Shown in pieces: positions 1-6,108 of a DNA stretch of 10,035 nt. Numbering within the stretch: position 1 is the stretch's first letter; each line of letters opens with the position of its first letter. The notes under the pieces were generated by a model. It was not told the origin of the DNA. It was given only the letters and a program-made list of their open reading frames with translations, and searched no databases. This DNA comes from DATMNI01 sp035570275 (GTDB taxonomy: Bacteria > Acidobacteriota > Terriglobia > Bryobacterales > Bryobacteraceae): contig DATMNI010000391.1 of assembly GCA_035570275.1 (NCBI GenBank), forward strand, positions 1-10,035, written 5' to 3'. The position numbers were made by a program, and so were the translations under genes.

Positions 1-48
1 CGGGGGCCGGCAGATTATTCGGTGTACGCTTGATATCGGCTCTACCAC

Positions 49-1256
49 ATGAACCATAGTGACCAGAACGACCATCGCCTGCTGGTGCAAATCAAGTTGG
101 ACAACTTGCTCTCCTTCGGCCCTGGTACTGCGCCGGTGGAACTGGAGAATCTGAACGTCCTCATCGGCCCAAATGCCGCTGGCAAGTCGAACTTGATTGA
201 GGCTTTGTCGCTGCTCGGGCAACGCCTGTTTCAGCGAACGTGTCGAACATGGACCTGCGGGGGATCGTGCGGCGGGGCGGCGGTGTAAATGAGTGGATAT
301 GGAAGGGCGGCAGAGGGCAGCCGGCGTCTGTCGAGGTATTAGTCAACTATCCGAAAGGCAAGCAACCTCTGCAGCATGCTCTCTCGTTTCGCGACGAACA
401 AGGTTTTCGGTTGGAAGCCGAGCGTATCGAAAACGGGGTACTGGACGACATCGAGGCCGAGCGTTACTTCTGCTACAGCTTTCGGAACGGACTATCGGTG
501 GTCAACACGCGCGGAGCGCCGCTGCGAACGCTGGCGAGAGAGACCGTCAACACCGACCTATCCATCCTGGCTCAAAGGCGCGACCCGGAGCAATATCCGG
601 AGATCTCATATCTGGCGGATGCTTACGAAAAGATCCGGATCTATAGGGAGTGGGCATTCGGCCGGAACACCGTGTTCCGCGAACCGCAGAGATCTGACAT
701 GCGGAGCGATCGTCTGGAGGAAGACTTCTCGAATCTTGGCCTGTTCCTGAGCCGCTTGCGCAAGACGCCCAAGGCCAAGACGGCGATTTTGGATGGCCTG
801 AAGGATCTTTACGAAGGGGTGAGCGACTTTGACCTGGATGTAAAAGGTGGAACCGTGCAGGTATTCTTCACCGAGGGTGATTTTTCGGTTCCGGCGACAA
901 GGCTGTCTGACGGCACGCTACGATACCTATGTCTGCTGGCGATTCTCTGCGACCCGGAGCCGCCTCCTCTCATTTGTATTGAGGAGCCGGAACTGGGCCT
1001 GCACCCGGATATCCTGCCGAAGTTGGCAGACCTTCTCGTGGAGGCCTCGCAACGCACACAACTCATCGTCACCACCCATTCTGACATTCTTGTGGATGCG
1101 ATGACCGAACGGCCGGAAGTCGTCGTGGTGTGCGAAAAGCACGAAGGAAAGAGCGAGTTGCGCCGGCTTAGAAAAGAAGAACTGACGAGTTGGCTGGATA
1201 AATATCGGCTCGGCCAGTTGTGGACCAAGGGTCAAATCGGTGGAACCCGCTGGTGA
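49..1256 (+). pseudogene. AAA/ABC-type ATPase (AAA_21, COG4637-like), broken by a frameshift near base 216
   Basis: This is a predicted SMC/ABC-like ATPase read in two frames. The first frame (from ATG 49) gives the N-terminal beta strand and a Walker A motif, GPNAAGKS, at residues 40-47, then LIEALSLL. The second frame continues from about base 216 with RATPVSANVSNMDL and RRGGGVNEWIWKG, the usual continuation in this family. Its C-terminal half has the ABC signature-like LSDGTLR, Walker B LICIEEPELGLHPD and a switch histidine in TTHSD. Adding one C at about 216 (ctcgg to ctccgg) joins the frames into one protein of about 400 residues, a normal length. The next gene overlaps its stop by four bases, so the two form an operon. 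In related systems such ATPases partner TOPRIM-like nucleases in phage defence. I see no good ribosome binding site before ATG 49. The break could be a true mutation or a sequencing error; the rest of the frame is undamaged. Confidence 0.82.
240..1256 (+). CDS. Intact downstream frame of the broken ATPase (lacks Walker A)
   Basis: This is the open frame left by the frameshift, 338 residues from a GTG at 240. It carries the ABC signature-like LSDGTLR, Walker B (IEEPELGLHPD) and the H-loop (TTHSD) but not the Walker A, which lies in the other frame at about 166-189. If the deletion is real, a protein starting here could not bind ATP normally. The GTG has no convincing Shine-Dalgarno sequence, and it sits inside sequence that other family members translate as part of one chain, so I read it as a fragment and not as an independent gene. 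If the deletion is a sequencing error, this entry merges into the 49-1256 gene. Confidence 0.5.
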   Translation: MSNMDLRGIVRRGGGVNEWIWKGGRGQPASVEVLVNYPKGKQPLQHALSFRDEQGFRLEAERIENGVLDDIEAERYFCYSFRNGLSVVNTRGAPLRTLARETVNTDLSILAQRRDPEQYPEISYLADAYEKIRIYREWAFGRNTVFREPQRSDMRSDRLEEDFSNLGLFLSRLRKTPKAKTAILDGLKDLYEGVSDFDLDVKGGTVQVFFTEGDFSVPATRLSDGTLRYLCLLAILCDPEPPPLICIEEPELGLHPDILPKLADLLVEASQRTQLIVTTHSDILVDAMTERPEVVVVCEKHEGKSELRRLRKEELTSWLDKYRLGQLWTKGQIGGTRW

Positions 1257-1936
1257 GCGCGATACTCTACCTGGAGGGAGGAGCGAGCGGTGCGGACTCG
1301 AAAGAGCTGCAGATCCGCTGCCGGCAGGGATTCCGGAGACTCCTGGAGGAGTGCGGCTACAAAAGGCGCATGCCTCGTTTGTTTGCATGCGGCTCACGCG
1401 GGGCTGCATTTGGCGACTTCAAGATCGGTTTCGCTCAGAAAGCAGCAGGCGATTACGTGGCCATGTGGATGGATAGCGAGGATCCCTTGAAAGACATCGA
1501 GGCCGCGTGGACCCATCTGAAGCACCGCGACAATTGGATGCAACCAGCCGGCGCCACAGAAGACCAAGTGCTTTTCATGACGACCTGTATGGAGACATGG
1601 ATCGTCGCCGACCACGCCGCTTTGACCGATCATTATGGCGCTAAATTACAGATCTCCACGTTGCCGCCACTGGTGAAATTGGAGAATCGTGAGCGGCATG
1701 ATGTTCAGGACAGATTGGCGCACGCTACCCGCGATTGCACAAACGCCTATACCAAGGGAAAGCGCTCATTTGAGATCCTGGCTAAGCTGAGGCCCGAGGC
1801 TTTAGGAAAGCACTTGCGGGAAAGACCATGTTTGCCTTACCTATCGACGATGATCAGACGGTCACGGGAACTGGGTAGCGCCGCGATGCGAATCGCATTC
1901 CTTCGAAGCACCTCGGCTGCAATCTGCGTTGGATAA
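1253..1936 (+). CDS. DUF4276 family protein, possible TOPRIM-like nuclease partner of the ATPase
   Basis: About 227 residues, matching the DUF4276 pattern: an N-terminal strand ending in LYLEGG, then CGSRGAAFGDFK, VAMWMDSEDP, a W-x-HLK-x-RD-x-W segment, PAGATEDQVLFMTTCMETW and the late YTKGKRSFEILAKLRPE. The early Glu of EGG and the acidic MDSED cluster fit the acidic residues of a TOPRIM-like fold, which is why a nuclease role is suggested; this is inference. I chose GTG 1253 because it overlaps the ATPase stop as GTGA and starts just before the conserved LEGG strand. An in-frame ATG at 1220 would add 11 residues and overlap the ATPase by 37 bases. The last ~35 residues do not resemble the family end I know and run 100 bases into the opposing DUF5615 gene. 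A shift in 1814-1850 would instead end the protein at a TGA at 1851-1853. Confidence 0.83.
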   Translation: MSAILYLEGGASGADSKELQIRCRQGFRRLLEECGYKRRMPRLFACGSRGAAFGDFKIGFAQKAAGDYVAMWMDSEDPLKDIEAAWTHLKHRDNWMQPAGATEDQVLFMTTCMETWIVADHAALTDHYGAKLQISTLPPLVKLENRERHDVQDRLAHATRDCTNAYTKGKRSFEILAKLRPEALGKHLRERPCLPYLSTMIRRSRELGSAAMRIAFLRSTSAAICVG

Positions 1937-2166
1937 TTGCACGAACGGAGGATCACGACGTTTGCGCCACCAATCCTATCTATCAGCCGTTTGAAATCGC
2001 TGTCAGTTGACACCAGGACAAATCCGCCCGCACACGCGTACTCCAAAATCCGGAGATCGCCTTGACTGGAGAGCCCATTTCGAAGCGCACTTTCGGACCC
2101 CGGGAACAGGTCACCCAGTAGCTCTACCAGTTTCGGCGAGAGGCTCTCGTCGAACAAAAGCCTCAT
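1837..2166 (-). CDS. DUF5615 PIN-like (Mut7-C type) protein, likely toxin
   Basis: 109 residues starting MRLLFDESLSPKLVELL, the hallmark of DUF5615, a PIN-like fold related to Mut7-C and VapC-type nucleases. Acidic residues expected in the active site are visible: D6 and E7 in the first strand, D37 in the GDLRILEYA helix start, and D55 and D57 in the VSTDSDF motif. Such proteins are thought to cut RNA and act as toxins in the cytoplasm. Its ATG overlaps the stop of the DUF433 gene as ATGA, so the two are translationally coupled with the presumed antitoxin first. Its 3' end overlaps the converging DUF4276 frame by 100 bases. The length is normal for the family and I see no damage. Confidence 0.87.
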   Translation of the reverse strand: MRLLFDESLSPKLVELLGDLFPGSESALRNGLSSQGDLRILEYACAGGFVLVSTDSDFKRLIDRIGGANVVILRSCNYPTQIAAEVLRRNAIRIAALPSSRDRLIIVDR

Positions 2167-2399
2167 TGGTCGGAAATTTTACGCTCTGCAGCTAGTTTCG
2201 CGGCATAAGCATAGACAGCCAAAAAATCGTCGGGTTCGAGCTGAGGATAATCGGCAAGTATCTGCTGCTGGGATGCCCCGCTTGAGAGCCACTCGAGAAT
2301 CTCCTGAACGGTGATGCGGTGGCCGCGGACGCAGGGTTTTCCAAAACGCACTTCAGTGTTAATCGTGATGCGGTCAAGAAGTGAACTGTGGACTGGCAT
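2163..2399 (-). CDS. DUF433 antitoxin-like DNA-binding protein
   Basis: About 78 residues of a DUF433 protein, the usual partner of DUF5615. The family core is clear: LLDRITINTEVRFGKPCVRG, then HRITVQEILEWLSSGAS, a helix-turn-helix-like part, and QQILADYPQLEPDDFLAVYAYA. DUF433 proteins are small winged/HTH-like proteins taken to neutralise the PIN-like toxin and probably to repress their own operon. I prefer the ATG at 2399 (MPVHSSLLDR) to the ATG at 2420, because the latter lies inside a perfect TATAAT box and adds seven unconserved residues. The gene ends in a four-base overlap with the toxin gene. No strong Shine-Dalgarno sequence is visible before 2399. Confidence 0.85.
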   Translation of the reverse strand: MPVHSSLLDRITINTEVRFGKPCVRGHRITVQEILEWLSSGASQQQILADYPQLEPDDFLAVYAYAAKLAAERKISDQ

Positions 2400-2419
2400 T
2401 CGATTGTGACCTGTAGTCA

Positions 2420-2425
2420 ATTATA
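2420..2425 (-). promoter_or_regulatory. Putative -10 box (TATAAT) for the DUF433/DUF5615 operon
   Basis: Read on the minus strand, bases 2425 to 2420 spell a perfect TATAAT about 20 bases before the DUF433 ATG at 2399, leaving a short leader. No good -35 box is seen at 16-18 bases upstream, where the sequence is GC-rich. Calling it a promoter is inference from motif and position. Confidence 0.35.
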
Positions 2426-3246
2426 GATCAGGGCCTTCAAGAGGAGCCGCGGGTCGCTATACAAACCGATCAGGTCCGTCGGACGGGCGCTCATGTCGAG
2501 AGTCTCGTCTGCTAGAAGCTAGCGGGACTTTCGCAATACCAGGGCTGCTTGCCTCGTAGAGAAGTCATAAACATTGGGTCGAAAGCGATCCAACTGCTAG
2601 ATGAAAGAATACGGCAAAGAAACTCAAGAGTGAGGGCCGCCGATAAACACCGATGAACGCAGATAAGAAAACTCCTTTGCTTATCTGCACGTTCATCGGC
2701 GGCCCATTCTCTTTCTGGAACGAACGGTTTACGGGCATCGCTTGACGGCCAAGTTTTGTTTTCGAGCGCCCGAACTCGTGTTGTACGGGGTCGGGGCGCG
2801 GGTCTATCGCTCTCGCCATCAATTCCTTCATCTAGCAATGGAACAGCCCGCGTGTCACGCGAACCCTTGGTCAACAGGCTTGCGAAGCCTATCCGCCAGT
2901 GCTCAACCTACTCAAATGTGCGAAAGTCGGGCTAGAGCGCCATGGCCTCCTGGTAATTGAGCCTCTTCACCCTTTTTCCAGGAATCCACTAACAGCTTGC
3001 CATTGTTCGAAAGCTGTAATCGCACGGCTGTTGTGGGCAGACTGGTCGGCGCACCGTTCCCATAGCGCACGCCAACGGAGAGTTGCGACTCTGCGACTTC
3101 GACGAGGCCCGCGGCATCGCGGACTCTGGAATGTGACCATGGGAATGGCGGAGCTGTTGACGCAATGGGAGTGGTGGAAGTTGATTCTCAGCGCGACGTT
3201 CCGTCAATTCCTCGGTGGCAAGATCATCGGAAACACTGGTCGGCCG
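2426..3246. other. Gene-free stretch of about 820 bases
   Basis: No frame here looks like a real protein on either strand. The longest open frames give Arg/Ser-rich translations without recognisable motifs, and those over 2565-2874 simply translate the hairpin at 2634-2705. Apart from that hairpin I see no RNA gene, IS end or clear promoter. The region may hold decayed genes, but I cannot name a parent. Confidence 0.5.
2634..2705. repeat. Long bulged inverted repeat (REP-like hairpin)
   Basis: The left arm is GGGCCGC (2634-2640), CGATGAACG (2651-2659) and CAGATAAG (2660-2667). The right arm is CTTATCTG (2680-2687), CGTTCATCG (2690-2698) and GCGGCCC (2699-2705). All 24 bases pair, around a 12-base loop (2668-2679), with a 10-base bulge on the left (2641-2650) and a two-base bulge on the right (2688-2689). 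The bulge, CGATAAACAC, resembles the neighbouring CGATGAACGC, as if one small unit had been duplicated. The GATGAACGCAGAT wording recalls a dispersed intergenic repeat type seen in several bacterial phyla; that link is from memory. It lies far from any gene and lacks a T run, so a terminator role is unlikely. Confidence 0.8.
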
Positions 3247-3325
3247 GGCGGATTAGCAATCCACTGCGCCAGAGGCGGATTAGCAATCCGCCGCAGGTTT
3301 CCAACCTTTTTCAACCTGCCCCACA
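3247..3325. repeat. Palindromic GGCGGATT repeat cluster, first locus
   Basis: It contains a half copy at 3247-3262, a full 19-base palindrome GGCGGATTAGCAATCCGCC at 3274-3292, and a directly abutting inverted pair GCAGGTT (3293-3299) / AACCTGC (3313-3319). The same 19-base palindrome family occurs at 6392-6410 and 6458-6476, and the word CTGCCCCACA occurs both here (3316-3325) and at 6490-6499, so this is a dispersed family. The cluster overlaps the stop codon of the ligase gene on the minus strand, so its hairpins would form at the 3' end of that transcript. Confidence 0.8.
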
Positions 3326-4729
3326 AGGCGGCAGGAGGTGTTTTTGGATTTTCCCCATGGCGTTGCGCGGCAGTCGGTCGACGGTGTGGAAGGCGCGTGG
3401 AGTTTTGAAGGATGCCAGCTTCGCCCGGCAGCGCGCTTCCAGGGCGGCGGCGTCGATCGGCGCCTTGAGCACGACGTAGGCGACCGGCACCTGGCCGCGG
3501 GCCGGATCGGGTGCGCCCACCACTGCGGCTTCGGCGACTTCCTCCTGTTCCTGCAGGAATTCTTCGATCTCGCGCGGATAAATATTGAAGCCGCCGGAAA
3601 TGATGAGGTCGCTCTTGCGGCCGCAGAGCGTGTAGTAGCCGTCGGGGGCGCGGACGGCCAGATCGCCGGTGCGGAACCAGCCGTCCACGAAAGCGTCGCG
3701 GGTGGCGTCATCGCGCCGCCAATAGCCGGAAAAAACGTTGGGGCCCTTGAGGTGGATTTCAGAATCGACCAGCCGCACCGACACACCCGGCATCGGCAGG
3801 CCGATGCTTCCAGGCCGCCGCTCACCGGTGTACGGATTGCCGATGTTCATGAGGGTTTCGCTCATGCCGTAGCGTTCCAGGATGGTGTGGCCGAAGCGCG
3901 CGCGGAATTCTTCCAGAACCTGTGCGGCGAGCGGCGCCGAACCGGACACGAAGAGACGCATGAAAGCGCCGATCTCGCGCGCGGCGGCGATGGGCAGATC
4001 GAGCAGCCGGACGTAGATGGTGGGAACGCCGAAGAAGAGGGTGGGGCGGAAATCGAGAAATTCGGCTGCGGCTTTCTGTTGCTCGAAGCGCTCCATCAGG
4101 CGCATGCGGCAGCCGCTGGCCAGCCAGCAATGCAGGCCGTTGCCAAGGCCGTGGACGTGGAAGAGCGGGAGCGCCAGCAGCAGGCGGTCAGCGGCGGCGA
4201 TCTGCCAGCACACCAGAAGATTGATGGCGTTGGCGGCGAAATTATTGTGCGTGAGGATGGCGCCCTTGGATGCGCCGGTGGTTCCCGAAGTGTAGATGAT
4301 GCCGGCGGCATCGTCGCCATCGATCGCGACGGCGGGGCGCTCGGGCGCCAGCGTGGCGGCTTCTTTGGTCAGGCCGGCTGGATGCCAGATGGGGACTGGC
4401 GATTCAAACGCGGCGTCCGACACCACCGCCACCGGCTCGGCATCGCGCAGAATGTGGGTCATTTCGCGATCGCGATACAGGATGTTGATGGGCACGAAGA
4501 TGACGCCGAGCTTGATGCAGGCCAGGTAAAGATCGATCATCTCGACGCAGTTGGCAAGATACACCGACAGGCGGTCGCCCCGTTGCAGCCCGCGGCCTGC
4601 CAACAGTTGTGCCAGCCGGTTGCTGCGCGCGTCGATCTCGCCGAAGGTGAACGTGCGGTCTTCGAATTCCAGTGCCACGGCGTCGCGGCGACCCAGGAAC
4701 GAGAGATCAAAAAGGTGCGTCAGATTCAA
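3311..4729 (-). CDS. Acyl-CoA synthetase / AMP-dependent ligase, malonyl-CoA synthetase (MatB)-like
   Basis: 472 residues of the adenylate-forming family: a cytoplasmic enzyme that activates a carboxylic acid with ATP and passes it to CoA. Visible motifs are the phosphate loop YTSGTTGASKG (146-156), LPLFHVHGLGNG (188-198), FFGVPTIYVRLL (232-243), YGMSE (287-291), the hinge region WFRTGDL (351-357), GRKSDLIISGGFNIYP (370-385) and the catalytic lysine in PRNAMGK (K460). The compact N-terminus (LFDLSFLGRRDAVALEF) and the VFVP/INILYRDRE-like region recall malonate-activating MatB enzymes, but the substrate cannot be read safely. I place the start at TTG 4729 because a GGGAGG lies eight bases upstream and family similarity begins there; the ATG at 4900 would add 57 residues of unrelated sequence. 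The last residues, LPPCGAG, and the stop are encoded inside repeat-like sequence. The gene appears to stand alone. Confidence 0.9.
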   Translation of the reverse strand: MNLTHLFDLSFLGRRDAVALEFEDRTFTFGEIDARSNRLAQLLAGRGLQRGDRLSVYLANCVEMIDLYLACIKLGVIFVPINILYRDREMTHILRDAEPVAVVSDAAFESPVPIWHPAGLTKEAATLAPERPAVAIDGDDAAGIIYTSGTTGASKGAILTHNNFAANAINLLVCWQIAAADRLLLALPLFHVHGLGNGLHCWLASGCRMRLMERFEQQKAAAEFLDFRPTLFFGVPTIYVRLLDLPIAAAREIGAFMRLFVSGSAPLAAQVLEEFRARFGHTILERYGMSETLMNIGNPYTGERRPGSIGLPMPGVSVRLVDSEIHLKGPNVFSGYWRRDDATRDAFVDGWFRTGDLAVRAPDGYYTLCGRKSDLIISGGFNIYPREIEEFLQEQEEVAEAAVVGAPDPARGQVPVAYVVLKAPIDAAALEARCRAKLASFKTPRAFHTVDRLPRNAMGKIQKHLLPPCGAG

Positions 4730-5003
4730 CGGCGAGGCCTCCCGGCTAAGACACGGCGAGTCTTCCAAGAGACTACGGTAACATCGAAACCGTGGCGAGA
4801 ATGAGCGCGTCTTCTGAACTAAGCAACACAATGAACCGGCTGCTGGAGCGCTCTGGCAGGTAAAAATTCCGGAACTTTCCACGACGAATCCGGAATGCAA
4901 AGTATACGGCCCAAGGCGCGCGAACGTGCGTTACCGGGCCACACGCCGGTTCTGCAAGTTCGAGAAATCTACTCCAAAAATGTAAGCCGAGGTGTTTCAA
5001 AAC

Positions 5004-5501
5004 ATGTCCTTTCGAAAAATCGTCGTGACGTCTTTTCTGGCGGCAGCTTTTGCGTTGTCCGCCTTGGCTCAGGGATCAACCAGTACTTCCACCACAACGC
5101 AGACCTTCCTTTTCCCGCCGGTGGGATTGGGCAGCACGGAAACCGCGCAAGTCAACGTAGTCAACATTGCCTCCGCGTCATCCGGTGGCACGGCGGCATC
5201 GTGCACCGGAACTGTCTCGTTCGCCAACTCGGCCGGCGCGGTAATCGGCAAGGCCGCTACGTTCACGGTTGGGACGGGCCAGATCGTTTCGGTGCCCCTG
5301 CCATTCGGCACTTCGGGCTTCGCGGGAACTCACGGCGAGTTTGTGGCGACGGTGACCCATACCGTGACCCGTCCTTCGCCGGCTCCCTGCGCGTTGGTCT
5401 TCTCGCTGGAGACGTTTGCCACGGCAACGGGAGAAACCCACGTGGTGTTGACGAACTCCGCATCCGACGGACCGGTGGGTAACGGAGGGTTTGGCCGCTA
5501 A
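5004..5501 (+). CDS. Small exported protein of unknown function
   Basis: 165 residues. The N-terminus MSFRKIVVTSFLAAAFALSA followed by LAQG is a typical Sec signal peptide with likely cleavage after ALA (about residue 22). The mature part is rich in Ser, Thr, Gly and Val, with alternating hydrophobic stretches (TAQVNVVNIAS, GQIVSVPLPF, EFVATVTHTV, LVFSLETFATATG) that suggest an all-beta fold. Two cysteines, C67 and C129, could form a disulfide outside the cytoplasm. I recognise no named domain. I use ATG 5004 with GAGG at 4989-4992 as ribosome binding site; the in-frame GTG at 4992 overlaps that site and is less likely. It starts divergently from the ligase gene across a 274-base spacer and lies 54 bases before the kinase gene. 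Function is not inferable. Confidence 0.75.
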   Translation: MSFRKIVVTSFLAAAFALSALAQGSTSTSTTTQTFLFPPVGLGSTETAQVNVVNIASASSGGTAASCTGTVSFANSAGAVIGKAATFTVGTGQIVSVPLPFGTSGFAGTHGEFVATVTHTVTRPSPAPCALVFSLETFATATGETHVVLTNSASDGPVGNGGFGR

Positions 5502-5555
5502 CCCCGTCAAATCCGGATCTCTGTCAAACATGGGGCGGCGCGGGAGCGGTTATCA

Positions 5556-6017
5556 TTGTCCCTGATGCGGTCCCTGATGCGGATTGTCGTACTGGTGGGC
5601 TTGCCGGGTTCGGGTAAGTCCACCTGGCTGGAAAAGATGGGCACGAGCGGATTGTCGTCGGACGCCATCCGAAAGCTGCTGGCGGATGACGAAACCGACC
5701 AGACGATCCACGCCGTAGTGTTCCGCACGCTGCAATTTCTCTTGTACCAGCGGATCGCGATCGGGCGGCCCGTTACCTACATCGACGCGACCAATCTCAC
5801 ACCGCAGGAGCGGCATCCGTATCTGCGGATCGGCCGGCTGCGCCAGTGCCAGGTGGAAGCTGTTTTTTTCGATGTGCCGCTGGAAGTGTGCCGCGCCCGA
5901 AACGCCCGGCGGCGGCGAGTGGTGCCGGATGAAGCCCTGATGAAAATGGCGGCGAAGCTGGTGCCGCCCACGGTAGCAGAAGGGTTCGCGCGGGTGAAGG
6001 TGGTGGGATCGGCTTGA
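5556..6017 (+). CDS. Small P-loop kinase, AAA_33 / polynucleotide-kinase-like
   Basis: 153 residues if started at TTG 5556. The Walker A loop is GLPGSGKST (15-23). It is followed by SSDAIRK (34-40), a substrate-side Asp motif of this family, by VTYIDATNLTPQER (73-86), the strand and DxTN motif common in AAA_33 proteins, and by FFDVPLEVCRARNARRRRVV (104-123), an Arg-rich lid. Such proteins transfer phosphate from ATP to a nucleic acid end or a small molecule; the substrate here is unknown. GGGAG at 5542-5546 sits nine bases before the TTG, whereas the in-frame ATGs at 5565 and 5577 are too far from it. Those two ATGs lie in a 12-base direct duplication (5559-5570 and 5571-5582). There is no associated phosphatase or ligase, so a full RNA-repair cassette is not indicated. 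Confidence 0.85.
   Translation: MSLMRSLMRIVVLVGLPGSGKSTWLEKMGTSGLSSDAIRKLLADDETDQTIHAVVFRTLQFLLYQRIAIGRPVTYIDATNLTPQERHPYLRIGRLRQCQVEAVFFDVPLEVCRARNARRRRVVPDEALMKMAAKLVPPTVAEGFARVKVVGSA
5559..5582 (+). repeat. 12-base tandem duplication at the kinase start
   Basis: The unit TCCCTGATGCGG occurs twice back to back, each copy carrying an in-frame ATG and encoding Ser-Leu-Met-Arg. It duplicates the start region without shifting the frame, so it adds four residues ahead of the first beta strand and leaves three possible start codons. Confidence 0.85.
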
Positions 6018-6031
6018 TCGCGAAAGCGATC
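6016..6031 (+). other. Short hairpin at the kinase stop codon
   Basis: GATCGC and GCGATC form a perfect six-base stem closed by a GAAA loop, and the stem begins within the TGA stop at 6015-6017. A GNRA-type tetraloop is stable in RNA. There is no T run after it, so it may protect or pause the transcript end and need not terminate it. A second six-base stem lies at 6055-6071 (GCGCCT / AGGCGC). Confidence 0.35.
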
Positions 6032-6108
6032 AGCGATCAGATCAAAACGCTGGAGCGCCTGCCGGAGGCGCGGAGTTGGCTGATAGCTGAAGGCTTAACG
6101 GTTGGCGG

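Noticed and set aside
211..240. Programmed ribosomal frameshift in the ATPase gene
   Set aside because: No slippery heptamer or downstream structure is apparent at ctgctcggg; a simple one-base deletion or sequencing error is the simpler explanation.
2512..2874. A 120-residue minus-strand open frame in the gene-free stretch
   Set aside because: The middle translates the bulged hairpin, the composition is Arg/Ser/Pro-rich, and there is no motif or good ribosome binding site.
2899..3408. A 169-residue plus-strand open frame reaching into the ligase 3' end
   Set aside because: It runs through the palindromic repeats and then antisense to the ligase; no domain is recognisable.
3338..4804. A 488-residue open frame on the plus strand across the ligase gene
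   Set aside because: It is antisense to a clear AMP ligase with all motifs present. Its translation is rich in Gly, Ala, Asp and His without a recognisable domain, as expected for the complement of GC-rich coding DNA.
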